Both the position numbers and the translations under genes were made by a program. Shown piece after piece: positions 1 through 8,985 of a stretch of DNA of 64,000 nt (positions within the stretch are counted from its first letter, which is position 1; each line of letters starts with the position of its first letter). The notes beneath the pieces are model-generated. The model was not told the origin of the DNA. It worked only from the letters and a program-made list of their open reading frames with translations, and made no database searches. Source of the DNA: Zoogloea sp041914405 (lineage in GTDB: Bacteria; Pseudomonadota; Gammaproteobacteria; Burkholderiales; Rhodocyclaceae). The DNA is taken from the NCBI RefSeq assembly GCF_041914405.1, contig NZ_JAYSDK010000010.1, positions 1-64,000 on the forward strand, in the 5' to 3' direction.

Positions 1-238
1 TGGAAGCGACTTCCTTGACCATCTGGGCGCCCATGTTGGCGAACTTGTCCTTCAGCTCGATTTCCTTGGCCACGGACACACCGTCCTTGGTCACGGTCGG
101 GGCGCCGAAGGAGCGCTCGAGCACCACGTTGCGGCCCTTGGGGCCCAGGGTAACCTTGACCGCGTCGGCCAGGACGTTGATGCCTTCAACCATGCGGGCA
201 CGAGCGGAATCGCCAAACTTGACTTCTTTAGCTGCCAT
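1..238 (-). CDS. groEL: Chaperonin GroEL, N-terminal part (cut by window edge)
   Basis: The first 79 residues of the 60-kDa chaperonin are visible; the gene continues beyond the left edge. The protein starts MAAKEVKFGDSARARMVEG and contains the conserved equatorial-domain segment KVTLGPKGRNVVLE followed by TKDGVSVAKEIEL, which holds ATP-binding residues of this family. GroEL forms the double-ring cytosolic folding chamber and works with GroES. It lies 57 bases downstream of groES in the same direction, the classical groESL operon, so it should share the CIRCE-controlled promoter upstream of groES. Identity is certain; only the start is seen. Confidence 0.97.
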   Translation of the reverse strand, partial: MAAKEVKFGDSARARMVEGINVLADAVKVTLGPKGRNVVLERSFGAPTVTKDGVSVAKEIELKDKFANMGAQMVKEVAS

Positions 239-295
239 TTAGTGTTTCTCCGGAATTCTTTATCTAAGGACTAGGGAAGACGCGGGTAGCGAGGC

Positions 296-586
296 TCAGG
301 CCTCGAGCACGCCCATGATGTCTTCTTCACGCATGACCAGCAGTTCCTGACCATCGACCTTGACGGTCTGGCCGGCGTACTTGCCGAACAGCACGCGATC
401 ACCAACCTTGACATCCATCTTGCGCACTTCGCCGCTCTCGAGGATCTTGCCGTTGCCGACAGCCAGGATCTCGCCCTGATCGGGCTTCTCGCCGGCGGAA
501 TCGGGGATCACGATGCCGCTGGAAGTGGTGCGCTCGGCTTCAACGCGCTTGACGATCACGCGATCATGCAAGGGACGGATATTCAT
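296..586 (-). CDS. groES: Co-chaperonin GroES
   Basis: A complete 96-residue protein, the usual GroES length. It starts MNIRPLHDRVIVKRVEAE and carries the mobile-loop region (ERTTSSGIVIPDSAGEKP) that docks on GroEL, then the typical GDRVLFGKYAGQTVKVDG beta-barrel segment and the EEDIMGVLEA C-terminus. It caps the GroEL folding chamber as a heptameric lid in the cytosol. It is the first gene of the groESL operon. Upstream on the same strand lie a promoter with both sigma70-like and sigma32-like elements and a perfect CIRCE operator, so both HrcA repression and heat-shock sigma factor control are likely. Confidence 0.98.
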   Translation of the reverse strand: MNIRPLHDRVIVKRVEAERTTSSGIVIPDSAGEKPDQGEILAVGNGKILESGEVRKMDVKVGDRVLFGKYAGQTVKVDGQELLVMREEDIMGVLEA

Positions 587-683
587 CTATAGATCTCCTA
601 CTCGTTTCAAACCGGGCAAGGCTGCCCGACGGAAAAATACGTTTGCCAATTCAGGTCTTGGCGAGGACCGGGGACGACGCTTG

Positions 684-710
684 TTAGCACTCACCCCCAA
701 CGAGTGCTAA
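684..710 (-). promoter_or_regulatory. CIRCE operator (HrcA-binding inverted repeat)
   Basis: TTAGCACTC, nine bases, GAGTGCTAA: a perfect match to the CIRCE consensus, about 100 bases upstream of the groES start. CIRCE is the operator bound by the HrcA heat-shock repressor. It directly abuts the -10 element, so bound HrcA would block transcription initiation. Confidence 0.95.
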
Positions 711-738
711 TAATAGGGTCGCCCAGAACGCTTTTCAA
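710..738 (-). promoter_or_regulatory. groESL promoter (sigma70-like, overlapping a sigma32-like promoter)
   Basis: On the minus strand TTGAAA (733-738) and TATTAT (710-715) are separated by exactly 17 bases, close to the sigma70 consensus. The same bases also read CTTGAAA, 14 bases, CCCTATTA, close to the sigma32 heat-shock consensus. The last base of the -10 overlaps the CIRCE element. Dual recognition is inferred from sequence only. Confidence 0.7.
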
Positions 739-1200
739 GTACGAGTAGAAAGCTTTTTCAAAAACCGGGGATGAACAACTTCGTATGAGGGAGGGGGGCT
801 CCCATCGGGAGGGGCCGCGGCACCGTACCCAACACAGCGCGTTGATGCGCGCCAAGCATTAAAAGCCGGACAAGACCGCTCCGAGGCCGTAAGCAACGCG
901 CGCTCTCCACACAGCCAATCCAGCGGAGAATCAATTGCTTGCGACGAACCTGAAATATTGCACAGCTATAACACATCCGATAGCATGCCTCCCCCCATGG
1001 AGACCGCGTCACTCGCATACCAAGCACAAACGCACAGCTCAAGGGAAGGGATCTGCCCGCCACCTTCCCTCTGCAGGCAATTCTTGAAACAAGCATAAAT
1101 ATCAAGATCTGCAGGCGAGACTATTCATCATTGATGTGGATGCTTGGCTCTTCATCAAAGCCTACAACGCTCGACCGCATGCTCAGAAGGCGATAACGAA
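711..1200. other. Gene-poor intergenic stretch upstream of the membrane glycosyltransferase-like gene
   Basis: Apart from the groESL promoter at its left end I see no convincing gene. A 115-residue open frame on the minus strand (758-1105) has no recognisable motif, a Cys/Arg-rich composition and no ribosome-binding site. Base composition is noticeably less GC-rich than the flanking operons. No tRNA or insertion-sequence end is visible. Confidence 0.5.
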
Positions 1201-2718
1201 GTGGTTGCTCAAATGCCTATAAAGAAACTGCCTTTGCTATCGCTGGTATATTTTGCGATCGTCGTATGCTTCTGCCTGTCTTTTGTCTTCGGAGCATTCA
1301 TCCTGACCGTGGAGCCCGACGAGGTTTGGAACCTCATGAGCACCATGAAGGCACTTGGCATACCGCTTCCTCCGACAAGTGCCGTGGACAAGCCGATCAC
1401 GACGACGGGCGGATTGCACTTCGTGCTACACGGCCTTATCGCCCTATGGCGGAGCGGAGACATCCTCGCCCATCGCCTTGCTTCGATCGGTGTCACACTT
1501 GTTCTGTTGATCGTGGTGTTCAAACTTATTGAGCGCCATGTCAAGGACCGGGTTCTCGCCGCTGCAGGCACAGCTCTGTTCGTGACGGCGCCTGGCTTTC
1601 TGCTGCAAGCGTCCCTCGCGACCTCGGAGATCATTGCCACAACTATATTTCTGCTGGCCTCACTATTCTGGGTGCGCTCTGGAACTCAGTCCTTAAGCAT
1701 GGCTCTCCTGGGAGGCACACTGTTCGGGCTCGCCTGCGCTACCCGCATGACCTGCCTCTCAATGCTGCCAGCCATTCTGGTCTGGTCAGCCATCGCACAC
1801 CGGGGCTGGATTGCGCGCTTCGTTTACCCGCTGATGGCAATCACGGCGGCTGTGCTGGTCTTCGCAGGATGCGTAGGAATGTATGTTTACGCCTTCGGCG
1901 ACACCCCGTGGAGCAAGTTCCTTGTTGCGACGGGCCTGTCGAGCGGTATCGGCGTCCCATTTCCGGGAGTCATGCTACGGTTGAACTATCTGACCGTTGC
2001 GAATGGAATCATCCCCACGGCGGCCATTGTGGCACTGGTTGGCTGGTTCGCAAGCCGACTGGAGCTTCAGAAGGAGAGCGACCAAGACATCACCAGGCTA
2101 TGCGGCTTCTTATTGCTAGCAGGTAGCGCGGGATGGCTCTCCTGGGTGCTAAAGGCTCCGATCTCGCACATCCGTTATCTGTGGCCAGCCATTCCTCTGC
2201 TGTGGCTGACCGCTGTCCTGCTCGGCGTGTCGGCCCTCGGACGCGTCCTACGGATGAAGACGGCCATGATTGGTCATCTGACGATAATCCTCATATGCGC
2301 AACCCAAGGCTTGCTCAACGTGCGCATGCTAGCGGTCGGAGACTCTCTAGAATTGGTTTACGAGACTGCTCGCCAGTCGAGCCTCGGAATTCCCCAGAAT
2401 ATCTTCACTGCGCGCAAAGACCAGGAAGCGATGGCCAGTTTGGTAGCCGCTCTTCCTCCGTCCGCCACCATTCACGCCCTAATGGAACCGGCAGCGTATC
2501 CGATAACGTATCTATCTTCACGGACAGTTAGATCGTTCCGACAGCCAATGCAAACAGCTGGGGAGAATTACTTACTTGTACTCCCCACGGACTATTCTGT
2601 CTGGCTTCCCAACTGGGATGCGATCGGTTGGTTGCAGGTCAACACAACCTTGGTGGAACGTCGCGGTAAATATGCACTTTATCGCGTACACGGGAGCAGC
2701 CAGCCGCCCTCCCAGTAA
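1201..2718 (+). CDS. Multi-spanning membrane protein, glycosyltransferase-39/PMT-like
   Basis: About 505 residues with roughly ten hydrophobic segments. Early in the first extracytoplasmic loop is VEPDEVWN, resembling the acidic D/E motif that binds metal and lipid-phosphate sugar donors in GT-C glycosyltransferases (ArnT/PMT type); TTTGGLHFVLHGL follows. The C-terminal part is a soluble-looking tail. A lipid-linked sugar transferase in the inner membrane is the best guess, without firm family assignment. GTG at 1201 is chosen because AGAAGG lies 10 bases upstream; ATG 1213 and an upstream TTG at 1144 are alternatives. The gene stands alone between gene-poor flanks and has more A/T-ending codons (ata, aaa, cta) than its neighbours, suggesting acquisition by transfer. 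Confidence 0.55.
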   Translation: MVAQMPIKKLPLLSLVYFAIVVCFCLSFVFGAFILTVEPDEVWNLMSTMKALGIPLPPTSAVDKPITTTGGLHFVLHGLIALWRSGDILAHRLASIGVTLVLLIVVFKLIERHVKDRVLAAAGTALFVTAPGFLLQASLATSEIIATTIFLLASLFWVRSGTQSLSMALLGGTLFGLACATRMTCLSMLPAILVWSAIAHRGWIARFVYPLMAITAAVLVFAGCVGMYVYAFGDTPWSKFLVATGLSSGIGVPFPGVMLRLNYLTVANGIIPTAAIVALVGWFASRLELQKESDQDITRLCGFLLLAGSAGWLSWVLKAPISHIRYLWPAIPLLWLTAVLLGVSALGRVLRMKTAMIGHLTIILICATQGLLNVRMLAVGDSLELVYETARQSSLGIPQNIFTARKDQEAMASLVAALPPSATIHALMEPAAYPITYLSSRTVRSFRQPMQTAGENYLLVLPTDYSVWLPNWDAIGWLQVNTTLVERRGKYALYRVHGSSQPPSQ

Positions 2719-3457
2719 TCGGCCGAGTATGCGTGTAGGACATCAGGATTACCCACTCTCGCGGCGCTCCGCTTGTCTCGATTGCTTCGAAAACACACTC
2801 ACCGCGCCAGCGAGCTGTACAGCCAGGCTGGCGGCTCTTCATGCCAACACAATCGGCTGGCCGGTACGAACAAGCGAGTTCCTGTCCGGGAGATAGCGCG
2901 CATCCGGGCGGAGCCGAGCAAGCGGGAACTGATTGCCTTCGCTGTGCGACTGAAAAGGTTGCGCAGCCAACCACGGGGTGGCGAATTGGCCGGCTTCGCT
3001 TAGACGAGTTGCTCCGAGCGACTCCAGCGTCAGGCCGGGGCGGTCTGGGCTGCAGTTGAGAACCAGCAGCACCTCTCCGATTAAGTAGGGGTTGCCGGCG
3101 GATCTGGTTTGCGGTCCGTCAGCGGCACGATTTCCCCGATCAACGTCTGGAGCGTCCTATCTTCGCCGCATAGACGGGAATCACGAGTGAAATGCGCTGC
3201 TGTCCAATGAGACCCTTTCTTGCCAATCGGAGCAAGGTAAGTGCTTCGCGACCAGCGAGGTCCATGCCGACGGGTCGTCATTCAAAAAGTGGATAAAGCT
3301 AACGAATATTGCGTTGCTGGAATCCCCACCGCGTCGGGACAAAGGCGTGTCCAGACCGATCCAGCCGCCCGAACGCAAGCTCCGTGCAAGAAAAAAGTAA
3401 GTTCATCGACAGAAAGTCTTCCTAGACTAGGATGACTGTCCCATCCCGGATTCCGGC
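2719..3457. other. 739-base gene-poor stretch between membrane protein and czc operon
   Basis: Several short open frames exist on both strands (about 60-110 codons) but none has a recognisable domain, a ribosome-binding site or the codon bias of surrounding genes. The stretch may contain decayed coding sequence, but I cannot name the source. The right end (from about 3390) is A-rich and probably holds the czc promoter. Confidence 0.4.
3420..3432 (+). promoter_or_regulatory. Palindrome upstream of czcC (possible operator)
   Basis: TCCTAGACTAGGA is a perfect 6-1-6 inverted repeat ending 25 bases before the czcC start codon. Its position suits an operator or leader element for the efflux operon. 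No known binding motif was recognised, so this is only a candidate. Confidence 0.3.
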
Positions 3458-4720
3458 ATGCGTTTCCGCTCCTGTTTCGTCCTGGCCGCCCTCGTGCTGC
3501 CCCTCCCCTGCCTGGTTCAGGCCGCCGACTTCCAGCCCCTGAGCCTTGCCGACGCCGACCGCCTGCTGCTCGAGGCCAATCCGGCCATCGTCCAGGCCCG
3601 TGCGGCACTGGCCGGCGCCCGCGCCGGCATCGACATCGCAGCCGCCCGACCTAACCCGCAACTGACGATAGGCGCAACCTCGGTCGATCCCGGCCAAAAG
3701 GGCAGCGGCGGCTACTGGAAGCACCCGACCGACAACGTCGTGCGTATCGATCAGGTCTTCGAGCGCGGTGACAAACGCACGCTGCGCCTGCGGGCTGCCG
3801 AGAGCAACCTGACGGCCACCCAGGCCGACCTGGACAACACCATCCGCCTGGCCCGCGGCGACTTGGCCAATGCGTGGATCGACCTGCGCGCCGCCCGCGA
3901 GATCCGCCGCATCGCCGACGAAAACGCGGCCCTCGCCCGCCGCGCGGCCGATGCGGCAGAGTTGCGCGGCAAGGCTGGCGACCTGGCCGGGGTGGACGTA
4001 GCACGCTTCGCCGCTGATGCCGCCCGCGTTGCCAATGATGCCGTCCAAGCGGGCCTGGATCTGTCCCGCGCCCGCGTCGCGCTGGCACTGCTGCTCGGCA
4101 ACCGGGTCCCCGCAGATCGTTTGGACACCACCGACGAATGGCCGGGCGCGGACGCCCTGCCGGCGCCGGCAGCCTCCGTCGCGGGCGAGCGCTACGACGT
4201 TGTGGCAGCCCGCCAGCGCGTCGCGCAGGCCAACGCCCTGCGCGAAGTGGCACGCGCCCAGCGTACCCGCGACGTGTCGATCGGCGTTCAGTACGAACAC
4301 ACACCCGCCAACACCAACAACGCGGTCGCCGAAAACGCCTACGGCCTCAGCCTGTCCATTCCGCTATTCCTCGGCAACGACTACCGCGGCGACATCGCCC
4401 GAAGCGAAGCCGATTACGGCGCCGCCGAGCAGCAACTCGTCGCCACCCAGGCCGGCGCCAGCAGCGAACAGGCCCGCCTGCGCGCCGAGCAGGCGGCCAG
4501 CGCCACCCGCTTCACGCGCCTCCGCGACGTCGTGCTGCCCGCCGCCGAACGGGCCGGACGGGGCGCCGACATCGCCATCCAGAAGGGCGGCATGAGCCTC
4601 ACCGACTATCTCGACACCCAGCGCACCCTGCGCGCCACCCGCATCGAGGCCATCCAGGCCCGCGCCGACCTCGCCCGCGCCGCCCTGCTGCTGCGCCTGG
4701 CCGGAGACACCCCGCAATGA
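3458..4720 (+). CDS. czcC: Outer-membrane channel of a heavy-metal RND efflux system (CzcC-like, TolC family)
   Basis: A 420-residue TolC-family protein with a signal peptide ending near QAADFQP. The mature part is rich in Ala/Arg/Glu amphipathic helices with two internally similar halves, ending with the TLRATRIEAIQARADLARA helix typical of outer-membrane efflux proteins. It would form the trimeric exit duct across outer membrane and periplasm for divalent metals. It is the first gene of czcCBA-regulator-kinase; its stop overlaps the next start (ATGA). The assignment as CzcC rather than another TolC paralogue rests on the gene order. Confidence 0.9.
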   Translation: MRFRSCFVLAALVLPLPCLVQAADFQPLSLADADRLLLEANPAIVQARAALAGARAGIDIAAARPNPQLTIGATSVDPGQKGSGGYWKHPTDNVVRIDQVFERGDKRTLRLRAAESNLTATQADLDNTIRLARGDLANAWIDLRAAREIRRIADENAALARRAADAAELRGKAGDLAGVDVARFAADAARVANDAVQAGLDLSRARVALALLLGNRVPADRLDTTDEWPGADALPAPAASVAGERYDVVAARQRVAQANALREVARAQRTRDVSIGVQYEHTPANTNNAVAENAYGLSLSIPLFLGNDYRGDIARSEADYGAAEQQLVATQAGASSEQARLRAEQAASATRFTRLRDVVLPAAERAGRGADIAIQKGGMSLTDYLDTQRTLRATRIEAIQARADLARAALLLRLAGDTPQ

Positions 4721-5871
4721 AAACCAGACTGATCGTCATCGCACTGGCCCTGGCCGCCGCCGGCGGAGCCTACGTTTACCTCCACAACGGCGCGGACGAA
4801 GGCGCTGCCGAACCGGTGGTCATGAAGCCCTCCGCCGAACCCGGCGTGCTGCGCTTCCCGACTGCCGCCCCGCAACTCGCCCAGATCAAGGTCGAGCGGG
4901 CCGAGGTCGCGCCGGTGCCGCTGGACGAACCGCTGGCCGCCCGCGTCGCCTACGACGAAAACGCCACCGCCCGTCTGTTCGCGCCGATCGCCGGCCGCGT
5001 GCTGGAGATCCGCGCCAACATCGGCGACCAGGTCAAGGCCGGCCAGGTTCTCGCAGTCCTCGACGCACCCGAACTGGGTACCGCCGCCGCCGACCTGGCC
5101 AAGGCCCAGGCCGACGCCCACCAGAAGAAAGCCGCCTTCGAGCGCAGCAAGAGCCTTTTCGATGCGGAAGTCGTCCCCAAGCGGGATCTCGAAGCAGCCC
5201 AGTCCGACTGGCATCAGGCCCAGGCCGAGGTCGAGCGTGCCCGCCTGCGCCTCGCCAACCTGACGCAGGGCAGCGGTGCGGCTCAGGGCGGAGAGCGCTA
5301 TGTGCTGCGTACCCCAATCGCCGGCATCGTCGCCACCCGGCGCATCAACCCGGCGATGGAGGTCCGCCCCGATACCGACGAGCCGCTGTTCGTCATCACC
5401 GACATGAGCCGCCTGTCGGTGCTCGTCGACGTGCCCGAACGCGACCTGCCGCTGGTGACCGTCGGCAAGTCCGCCCAGATCGAGGTTTCCGCCTACCCGC
5501 ACCGCAGCTTCGAAGGCAAGGTCGTGCGCGTTGCGCCGACCCTCGACCCACAGACCCGCCGTGTGCAGGCGCGGGTCGCCGTCGACAACCGGGAAGGCCT
5601 GCTCAAGCCCGAGATGTACGCCAAGGTCGGCATCCTCGCCGACAACCAGGGTGAGTTGCCGAAGATCCCGACCGGCTCGCTGCTGGTGGAAGGCGTCAAG
5701 AACTACGTCTTCGTCGAACGGGAACCCGGCGTCTTCGAGAAGCGTGAGGTCACGCTGGCGGTGCAGACCCGCAGCTACGCCTATGTCTGGCAGGGCATCA
5801 AGGCCGGCGAGAAGGTCGTCGGCGTCGGCGCCCTGCTCCTCAACGCCGAGTTGGCCAGCAGCTCCCGCTAA
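4717..5871 (+). CDS. czcB: Periplasmic adaptor of heavy-metal RND efflux (CzcB-like, HlyD/RND membrane-fusion family)
   Basis: About 384 residues beginning MKTRLIVIALALAAAGGAYVY, a single N-terminal anchor. The body shows a barrel-sandwich/lipoyl half (LFAPIAGRVLEIRANIGDQVKAG), a coiled-coil hairpin (AKAQADAHQKKAAFERSKSL onward), the second lipoyl half (LRTPIAGIVATRRINPAMEV), and a beta-barrel plus membrane-proximal domain (DPQTRRVQARVAVDN). It links the RND pump to the outer-membrane channel and may hand over metal. The ATG overlaps the czcC stop; reading further upstream in the same frame gives only Arg-rich shadow sequence. There is no obvious His-rich N-terminal metal-binding extension. 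Confidence 0.93.
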   Translation: MKTRLIVIALALAAAGGAYVYLHNGADEGAAEPVVMKPSAEPGVLRFPTAAPQLAQIKVERAEVAPVPLDEPLAARVAYDENATARLFAPIAGRVLEIRANIGDQVKAGQVLAVLDAPELGTAAADLAKAQADAHQKKAAFERSKSLFDAEVVPKRDLEAAQSDWHQAQAEVERARLRLANLTQGSGAAQGGERYVLRTPIAGIVATRRINPAMEVRPDTDEPLFVITDMSRLSVLVDVPERDLPLVTVGKSAQIEVSAYPHRSFEGKVVRVAPTLDPQTRRVQARVAVDNREGLLKPEMYAKVGILADNQGELPKIPTGSLLVEGVKNYVFVEREPGVFEKREVTLAVQTRSYAYVWQGIKAGEKVVGVGALLLNAELASSSR

Positions 5872-5883
5872 GGACGTCCCGGC

Positions 5884-8800
5884 ATGTTCGACTCCATCAT
5901 CACCGCCGTCCTGCGCCAGCGTGCCTTCGTCATCATCGCCGCGCTGGCCCTGCTCGGTTATGGCCTGTACTCCTTCAGCCAGATCTCCATCGAAGCCTTC
6001 CCGGACGTTCAGGACGTGCAGGTTCAGGTGGTCACCCAGGCCATCGGCCAGGCGCCGGAGGAAGTCGAGCGCACCGTCACGCTACCGATCGAGCGGGAAA
6101 TGAGCGGCGTGCCGGGCATGACACAACTGCGCTCGGTGTCGATCACCGGCCTGTCGGTGGTCACCCTCACCTTCAACGAGAAAACCGCCGACTACTTCGC
6201 CCGCCAGCAGGTGCTGGAGCGCCTGCAGACCGTCAATCTGCCACCGGGTGTGCAACCCACGCTGGCGCCGCTGACCACCGCGGTCGGCGAGATCTACCGT
6301 TACGTGCTGGATGCGCCCCCCAGTGCCTCGCAGGAGGAAGTCCGCGCGATCCAGGACTGGACCATCCGTCCGGCCCTGCGCATCGTGCCGGGCATCGCCG
6401 ACGTTGTCAGCTTCGGTGGCTCGATCCGTGAGGTGCAGGTGCGCATCGAGCCGGATCTGCTGCGCAAATATGGCGTCAGCCTGGACGATGTCAGCAAGGC
6501 CCTCGTCGGTGCCAGCGGCAACGGCAGCGGTGGCCTGCTGCGGCGTGGCGACGAAGCCTTGGTGGTGCGCTCGCTGGGCCTCTTCAGCAACCTCGACGAT
6601 ATCCGCGACGTGGTCGTGGTGGCCCGCGAAGGCAAGCCGGTGCGCATCAGCGACGTGGCCGAAGTGGTCGCCGGCGCCCGTCCGCGCTCGGGCATCGTCG
6701 CCTTCAATGACCGCGACGACGTCATCGAGGGCATCGTGCAGATGACCAAGGGTGGCAATGCCGCCAAGGTCGTCGAAGCCTTGCGCGCCAAGGTGGACGA
6801 GGTCAACGCGCGCCTGCCGGAAGGCTACAAGGTCCGCCCGATTTACCAGCGCACTGAGCTGATTGGCCACACGGTGGCCACCGTCGGCGAGAACCTGCTG
6901 GTCGGCGCGGTGCTGGTCACCGCGATCCTGCTGGTCTTCCTGCGCAACCTGCGGGCGGCCATCATCGTCGCCGCTGTGATTCCGCTGTCCCTGCTGTTCG
7001 CCTTCATCCTGATGCATGCGCTGGGCGTGTCGGCCAACCTCATTTCGCTCGGCGCGGTGGACTTCGGCGTCATCATCGACAGCGCGGTGGTGATGGTGGA
7101 GGCCCTGATGGTGCGCCTGGCCTTCGACGCCCGCAGCGAACACCACGGCATCAGCTCGCCGGTCGGCCGGCGCATCCACGCCCTCAAGCAGACCTGCATC
7201 GAGCTGGGTTCGCCAATCCTGTTCTCGAAGGCCATCATCATCGTCGCCTTCCTGCCGATCTTCACCTTCCAGCGGGTCGAAGGGCGCATCTTCACCCCAG
7301 TGGCCCTGACCCTGTCATTCGCCCTGCTCGGCGGCCTGATCCTGACCCTGACCCTGGTGCCGACGCTGCTGTCCTTCGCCCTCAACAAGGACATGGCCGA
7401 GAAGGAAAGCGCCTGGCTGCACAAGCTGCAGCACAGCTACCGCGACCTCCTGGTCCGCCTGCAATCCCACCGGGCCGTGACCATCGGCCTGTCCGGCATT
7501 TCGTTGGTCGTCGCGCTGGCGCTGGCGCCGCTGCTCGGCTCGGAATTTCTGCCCAAGCTCGACGAAGGCAACATCTGGCTGACCGTCACCCTGCCCCAGT
7601 CCTCCTCCCTCACCAACACCAAGGAGATCGAGCGCAAGGTCAGGACCATCATGCTGAGCTACCCGGAGGTGAAGACGGTAATCACCCAGGTCGGCCGCCC
7701 GGATGATGGTACCGACCCCAAGGGCCCCAACAACCTGGAAATCCTCGCCGACCTCAAGCCTCATGGCGAATGGCGCTTCGCCAGCAAGGACGCGATGATC
7801 GACAGCATGGCCGCCAAGCTGGCGACCATTCCCGGCCTGCCGTCCAACTTCTCGCAGGTCATCGAGGACAACGTGGAGGAATCCCTGTCCGGCGCCAAGG
7901 GCGAGCTGGCGGTCAAGGTCTTCGGCCCCAACTTGCAGGTGCTGGAAGCCAAGGGCCAGGAAATCGCCACCGTTCTCAACCACATCCAGGGTTCGGCCGA
8001 CGTGGCAGCCCTGCCGGTGGGCGGCCAGAGCGAAGTGGACATCCGCCTGCGGCGTGAAGCCCTGGCCCGCTACGGCATCCTGGTGAACGACGTGAACGCG
8101 ATGATCCAGACCGCCCTCGGCGGCAGCGCGGTCAACGTGTACTACGACGGCGAGCGGCGCTACGACGTGACCCTGCGCTTTGGCCCGCAGTACCGCGACC
8201 AGGTGGACGACATTGCCCACCTGCCGGTGGCCCTGCCCGACGGCAAGGGCAGCATTCCCCTCGGCGACCTGGCCGACATCGAGCTGCGCCAGGGCGCCTC
8301 GCGCATCCAACGCGAAGCCGGCAGCCGCAACGTGATCGTCAAGGCCAACCTGCGCGGCCGCGATCAGGGCAGCTTCGTCGCTGAAGCCCAGAAAAAGGTG
8401 GCCGCAGAAGTGTCCCTGCCCGCCGGCTACTCGGTCACCTGGGGCGGCCAGTTCGAGAACCAGCAGCGCGCCATGGGGCGCCTGAAAGTCATCGTGCCGA
8501 TCACCCTCGGGGCGATCTTCTCGCTGCTGTTCTGGGCTTTCAAGGACATCCGCCCGGCACTGCTGGTGCTGGCGATGGTGCCCTTCACGCTGATCGGCGG
8601 CTTCGCCGGGCTGGGCATCGCCGGCCTGCACCTGTCGGTCTCGGCGGCGGTGGGCTTCATCGCGGTGGCCGGCATCTCGGTGCAGAACGGCGTGATCATG
8701 GTCGAACAGGTCATGGAGATCGCCCGCCGCGGCGCCACCCGCACCGAGGCCATCCTCGACGGCGCCATGCTGCGCCTGCGCCCCATCGTGATGACCGCCT

Positions 8801-8982
8801 TGATGGCCGGCCTCGGCTTGCTGCCGGCAGCCCTGTCCCACGGCATCGGCTCGGAAACTCAACGCCCCTTCGCGGTGGTGATTGTCGGCGGCATCGTCAG
8901 CGCCACCATTTTCACCCTGCTGCTGCTCCCGGTATTGCTGTCCTTCGGCGGTCCCAAGGAAGCACAGCGGGAAGAGAGATAA
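5884..8982 (+). CDS. czcA: RND heavy-metal efflux pump (CzcA-like, HME family)
   Basis: A 1032-residue inner-membrane proton/cation antiporter with twelve expected transmembrane segments and two large periplasmic loops. The N-terminus (MFDSIITAVLRQRAFVII...ISIEAFPDVQDVQVQ) is typical of the HME family. The TM4 proton-relay motif reads GAVDFGVIIDSAVVMVE at residues 390-406, keeping D393, D399 and E406; the residue after the second Asp is Ser rather than the Gly common in Zn/Co/Cd pumps. It lies 12 bases after czcB. Substrate is probably a divalent metal (Zn, Cd, Co or Ni); the sequence does not fix which. Confidence 0.95.
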   Translation: MFDSIITAVLRQRAFVIIAALALLGYGLYSFSQISIEAFPDVQDVQVQVVTQAIGQAPEEVERTVTLPIEREMSGVPGMTQLRSVSITGLSVVTLTFNEKTADYFARQQVLERLQTVNLPPGVQPTLAPLTTAVGEIYRYVLDAPPSASQEEVRAIQDWTIRPALRIVPGIADVVSFGGSIREVQVRIEPDLLRKYGVSLDDVSKALVGASGNGSGGLLRRGDEALVVRSLGLFSNLDDIRDVVVVAREGKPVRISDVAEVVAGARPRSGIVAFNDRDDVIEGIVQMTKGGNAAKVVEALRAKVDEVNARLPEGYKVRPIYQRTELIGHTVATVGENLLVGAVLVTAILLVFLRNLRAAIIVAAVIPLSLLFAFILMHALGVSANLISLGAVDFGVIIDSAVVMVEALMVRLAFDARSEHHGISSPVGRRIHALKQTCIELGSPILFSKAIIIVAFLPIFTFQRVEGRIFTPVALTLSFALLGGLILTLTLVPTLLSFALNKDMAEKESAWLHKLQHSYRDLLVRLQSHRAVTIGLSGISLVVALALAPLLGSEFLPKLDEGNIWLTVTLPQSSSLTNTKEIERKVRTIMLSYPEVKTVITQVGRPDDGTDPKGPNNLEILADLKPHGEWRFASKDAMIDSMAAKLATIPGLPSNFSQVIEDNVEESLSGAKGELAVKVFGPNLQVLEAKGQEIATVLNHIQGSADVAALPVGGQSEVDIRLRREALARYGILVNDVNAMIQTALGGSAVNVYYDGERRYDVTLRFGPQYRDQVDDIAHLPVALPDGKGSIPLGDLADIELRQGASRIQREAGSRNVIVKANLRGRDQGSFVAEAQKKVAAEVSLPAGYSVTWGGQFENQQRAMGRLKVIVPITLGAIFSLLFWAFKDIRPALLVLAMVPFTLIGGFAGLGIAGLHLSVSAAVGFIAVAGISVQNGVIMVEQVMEIARRGATRTEAILDGAMLRLRPIVMTALMAGLGLLPAALSHGIGSETQRPFAVVIVGGIVSATIFTLLLLPVLLSFGGPKEAQREER

Positions 8983-8985
8983 ACC

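Noticed and set aside
758..1105. Open frame of 115 codons on the minus strand
   Set aside because: No ribosome site, no domain, composition unlike neighbours.
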